Made by a program: the position numbers and the translations under genes
Shown: piece after piece, positions 62,601 to 64,000 of the stretch
How positions within the stretch are numbered: the stretch's first letter is position 1
Layout: each line of letters begins with the position of its first letter
The notes under the pieces: model-generated
What the model saw: only the letters and a program-made list of their open reading frames with translations
What the model was told of the DNA's origin: nothing
Database searches by the model: none
DNA from: Rotaria sordida
Taxonomy: Eukaryota > Rotifera > Eurotatoria > Philodinida > Philodinidae
Reading direction: 5' to 3'
NCBI GenBank assembly: GCA_905250125.1
Contig: CAJNOL010000962.1
Span: forward strand, 6,145-70,144
DNA: 64,000 bases

Positions 62601-63953
62601 TTAAATGTCTAATTTGGTCAATTGTTTTAAAGGAATAATACGAGCTAGAATGGTCGCAATCGAACTACGACTAGTAGTAAAGTTATCTTTAAAAGAAAGC
62701 TTAGTAATATTTGGAAAATAACAGATACAATTGATCAATTCTTTTTCACTTTGGATTTCAACATGATTAACTGACTTTAGATTTGTTTCATAACCACTTA
62801 AACAGGTTGTTTTATTTTGATATTTCTGTAATGTGTAAGTCTTTCCTCTAAAAGTAAAGAATAATGCATAATGTATTGAAAAAATCTGATTTGTTTATAC
62901 CTGTAAGGATTTGTTGAATAGAAGATTGCATAATTACCATATCTTGTTTGATAAAATCGGTATTCAAAAATCCATTGTCGTTCGATCCAAAATGGAGATG
63001 TGAACTGATTAATTTGAGCTTCAATATCCAATTGATCATTATTATGATCTATAAAAAACTCGAGCCAAATATCAAAGATGCGTAAATTTGGTAAATGACA
63101 TAATATTAGTTGTTTCCATCTGTTACTATCTATATATACTATGCCTACAGTAATGCGTAAAACTTGAACGGAAGGAAATATATTTATGATAAGTTGTTCC
63201 GATTGATCAAATGTAATGGAAAATAATTTGAGAGAAACATGTGTCAGATGGTTTAATGTACTTGGATATATTTTTGTTTGTTTTCTGTAAGATTCATGTA
63301 ATGAATAAAACGATAAACGACGAAGTTGAGGCACGTACGATATTAAACTATTAAGTTGCTCGCACCGTACCGTATTGTTGATAATAAGATGTTCAACTGG
63401 ACTGTATTCATTGGTAGCAACTGGTAGTGGGTCAGGATCAACAGATCCTTTCAATGATAATTTGCAATATTTCAATGCAGGTAGACGAAATATTTGACGA
63501 TAGATAGCGTTTTTATTAATAACATTATCAATAACAGAAGTAATGATTAATGAAGAACGAAAGGGTGAAGAAGTTAATTGATATAAAAGATTTTCAAGAC
63601 AATATGATTCAATATTATCAAGAATAAGTGTTTCAAATCGACGAAACTTCAGTATTTTATGAAATAATGGAAAAGCAGAATCATCATAAATAAAAAGATT
63701 TGATAAACGAAGTAAATTAATTCGATGTCTATTACGTATAATGATATCTTTGTAATATCGTTGTAAAGCCGATTTGGATATTGATGACATGTTAATTTGA
63801 ATTAGAAGAGTTGAATTCGTAAGAAGACTATGAAAACGTTGATTAAGATTGAAGAAGGCCTTATATACATGGAAGTAATCGAGAAATTCAAATATCTCAT
63901 AGATAAGTTCATTAGAAAGATGTTCGATGTATGTTATAATTTCTCTTGATAAA
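62601..63953 (-). CDS. F-box/LRR-like protein, 5' end outside the window, in-frame stop
   Basis: Two visible minus-strand exons, 62901-63953 and 62601-62847, are joined by a 53-bp intron. The upstream edge is a TTTTTCCAG acceptor, so the first exon lies beyond the window. An F-box opens the sequence (YIEHLSNELIYEIFEFLDYF, then VYKAFFNLNQRF). Irregular leucine-rich repeats follow, such as LPALKYCKLSLKG, VPQLRRLSFYSL, FPSVQVLRITV and LPNLRIFDIWL. F-box proteins give SCF ubiquitin ligases their substrate choice through SKP1. This family is greatly expanded in bdelloid rotifers. The TAA at 62601 ends the frame after a KLDI motif although the repeat pattern continues, so the copy may be truncated or decaying. 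A sequencing error is also possible. Confidence 0.75.
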
Positions 63954-64000
63954 CTGGAAAAACACAAAAATTGTTCTAAAGAATATATTCTAACCACTCA

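Noticed and set aside
1-64000. tRNA, rRNA, CRISPR, prokaryotic operon or riboswitch
   Set aside because: I looked for B-box-like GTTCGA stretches with paired stems, spaced direct repeats and Shine-Dalgarno-led gene strings and found none that hold up.

Overview
The window is AT-rich nuclear DNA of an animal. Genes are split by many short introns (most 50-75 bp, GT-AG, one GC-AG), and Asn, Gln and Ser homopolymers are frequent. Several genes belong to families that are large in bdelloid rotifers: an F-box/LRR-like protein, a B-box/coiled-coil/SPRY-like protein and an NHL beta-propeller protein. I infer a bdelloid rotifer (Rotaria- or Adineta-like). This rests on family content and gene style, not on a database match.

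Layout. The left edge holds the 5' end of a serpin (minus), then an APP1-type phosphatidate phosphatase (plus, 3 exons), the mRNA-export factor NXT1/p15 (minus, 4 exons) and an SRSF2-like SR splicing factor (minus). Positions 7.8-11 kb are gene-poor: a reverse-transcriptase scrap, a hairpin, and a long inverted repeat that flanks a 100-base N gap. A broken beta-1,3-galactosyltransferase lies directly before an intact single-exon type II membrane glycosyltransferase-like gene. At 16 kb there is an orphan single-pass membrane protein, and then a repeat-bearing gene desert to 21.7 kb.

The centre (21.8-35.6 kb, minus) is one large gene. I assembled 22 coding exons with continuous phase (4797 nt, 1598 aa). 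It encodes a p160/SRC nuclear-receptor coactivator (NCOA/taiman family) with PAS domains, several LxxLL boxes and Asn/Gln-rich tails, but no bHLH that I can find. It is followed by RINT1 (plus, 12 exons, 787 aa), which converges on an NHL-repeat gene (minus). After an 0.7-kb TTAA-flanked foldback element come the B-box/SPRY-like gene and a Dpy-30/coiled-coil/ankyrin gene (8 exons, a transposon-like repeat in one intron). A tail-anchored R-SNARE (minus, LINE remnant in its intron) is divergent from a FAM43-like PTB-domain gene (plus). At 58.8-61.5 kb is a STRA6-like multipass protein whose own exons add a signal peptide and an EGF-like domain in front. The right edge holds an F-box/LRR-like gene (minus) that is cut by the window end and carries an in-frame stop.

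The genes are not an operon or a pathway cluster; they are housekeeping and lineage-specific genes side by side. The most unusual points are the EGF-STRA6 architecture, the bHLH-less p160 coactivator, a dispersed repeat family with GTGAAACA-type inverted ends (three copies), a piggyBac-like foldback element, and a 450-bp hairpin in a RINT1 intron. No CRISPR, prokaryotic operon, rRNA or convincing tRNA was seen.
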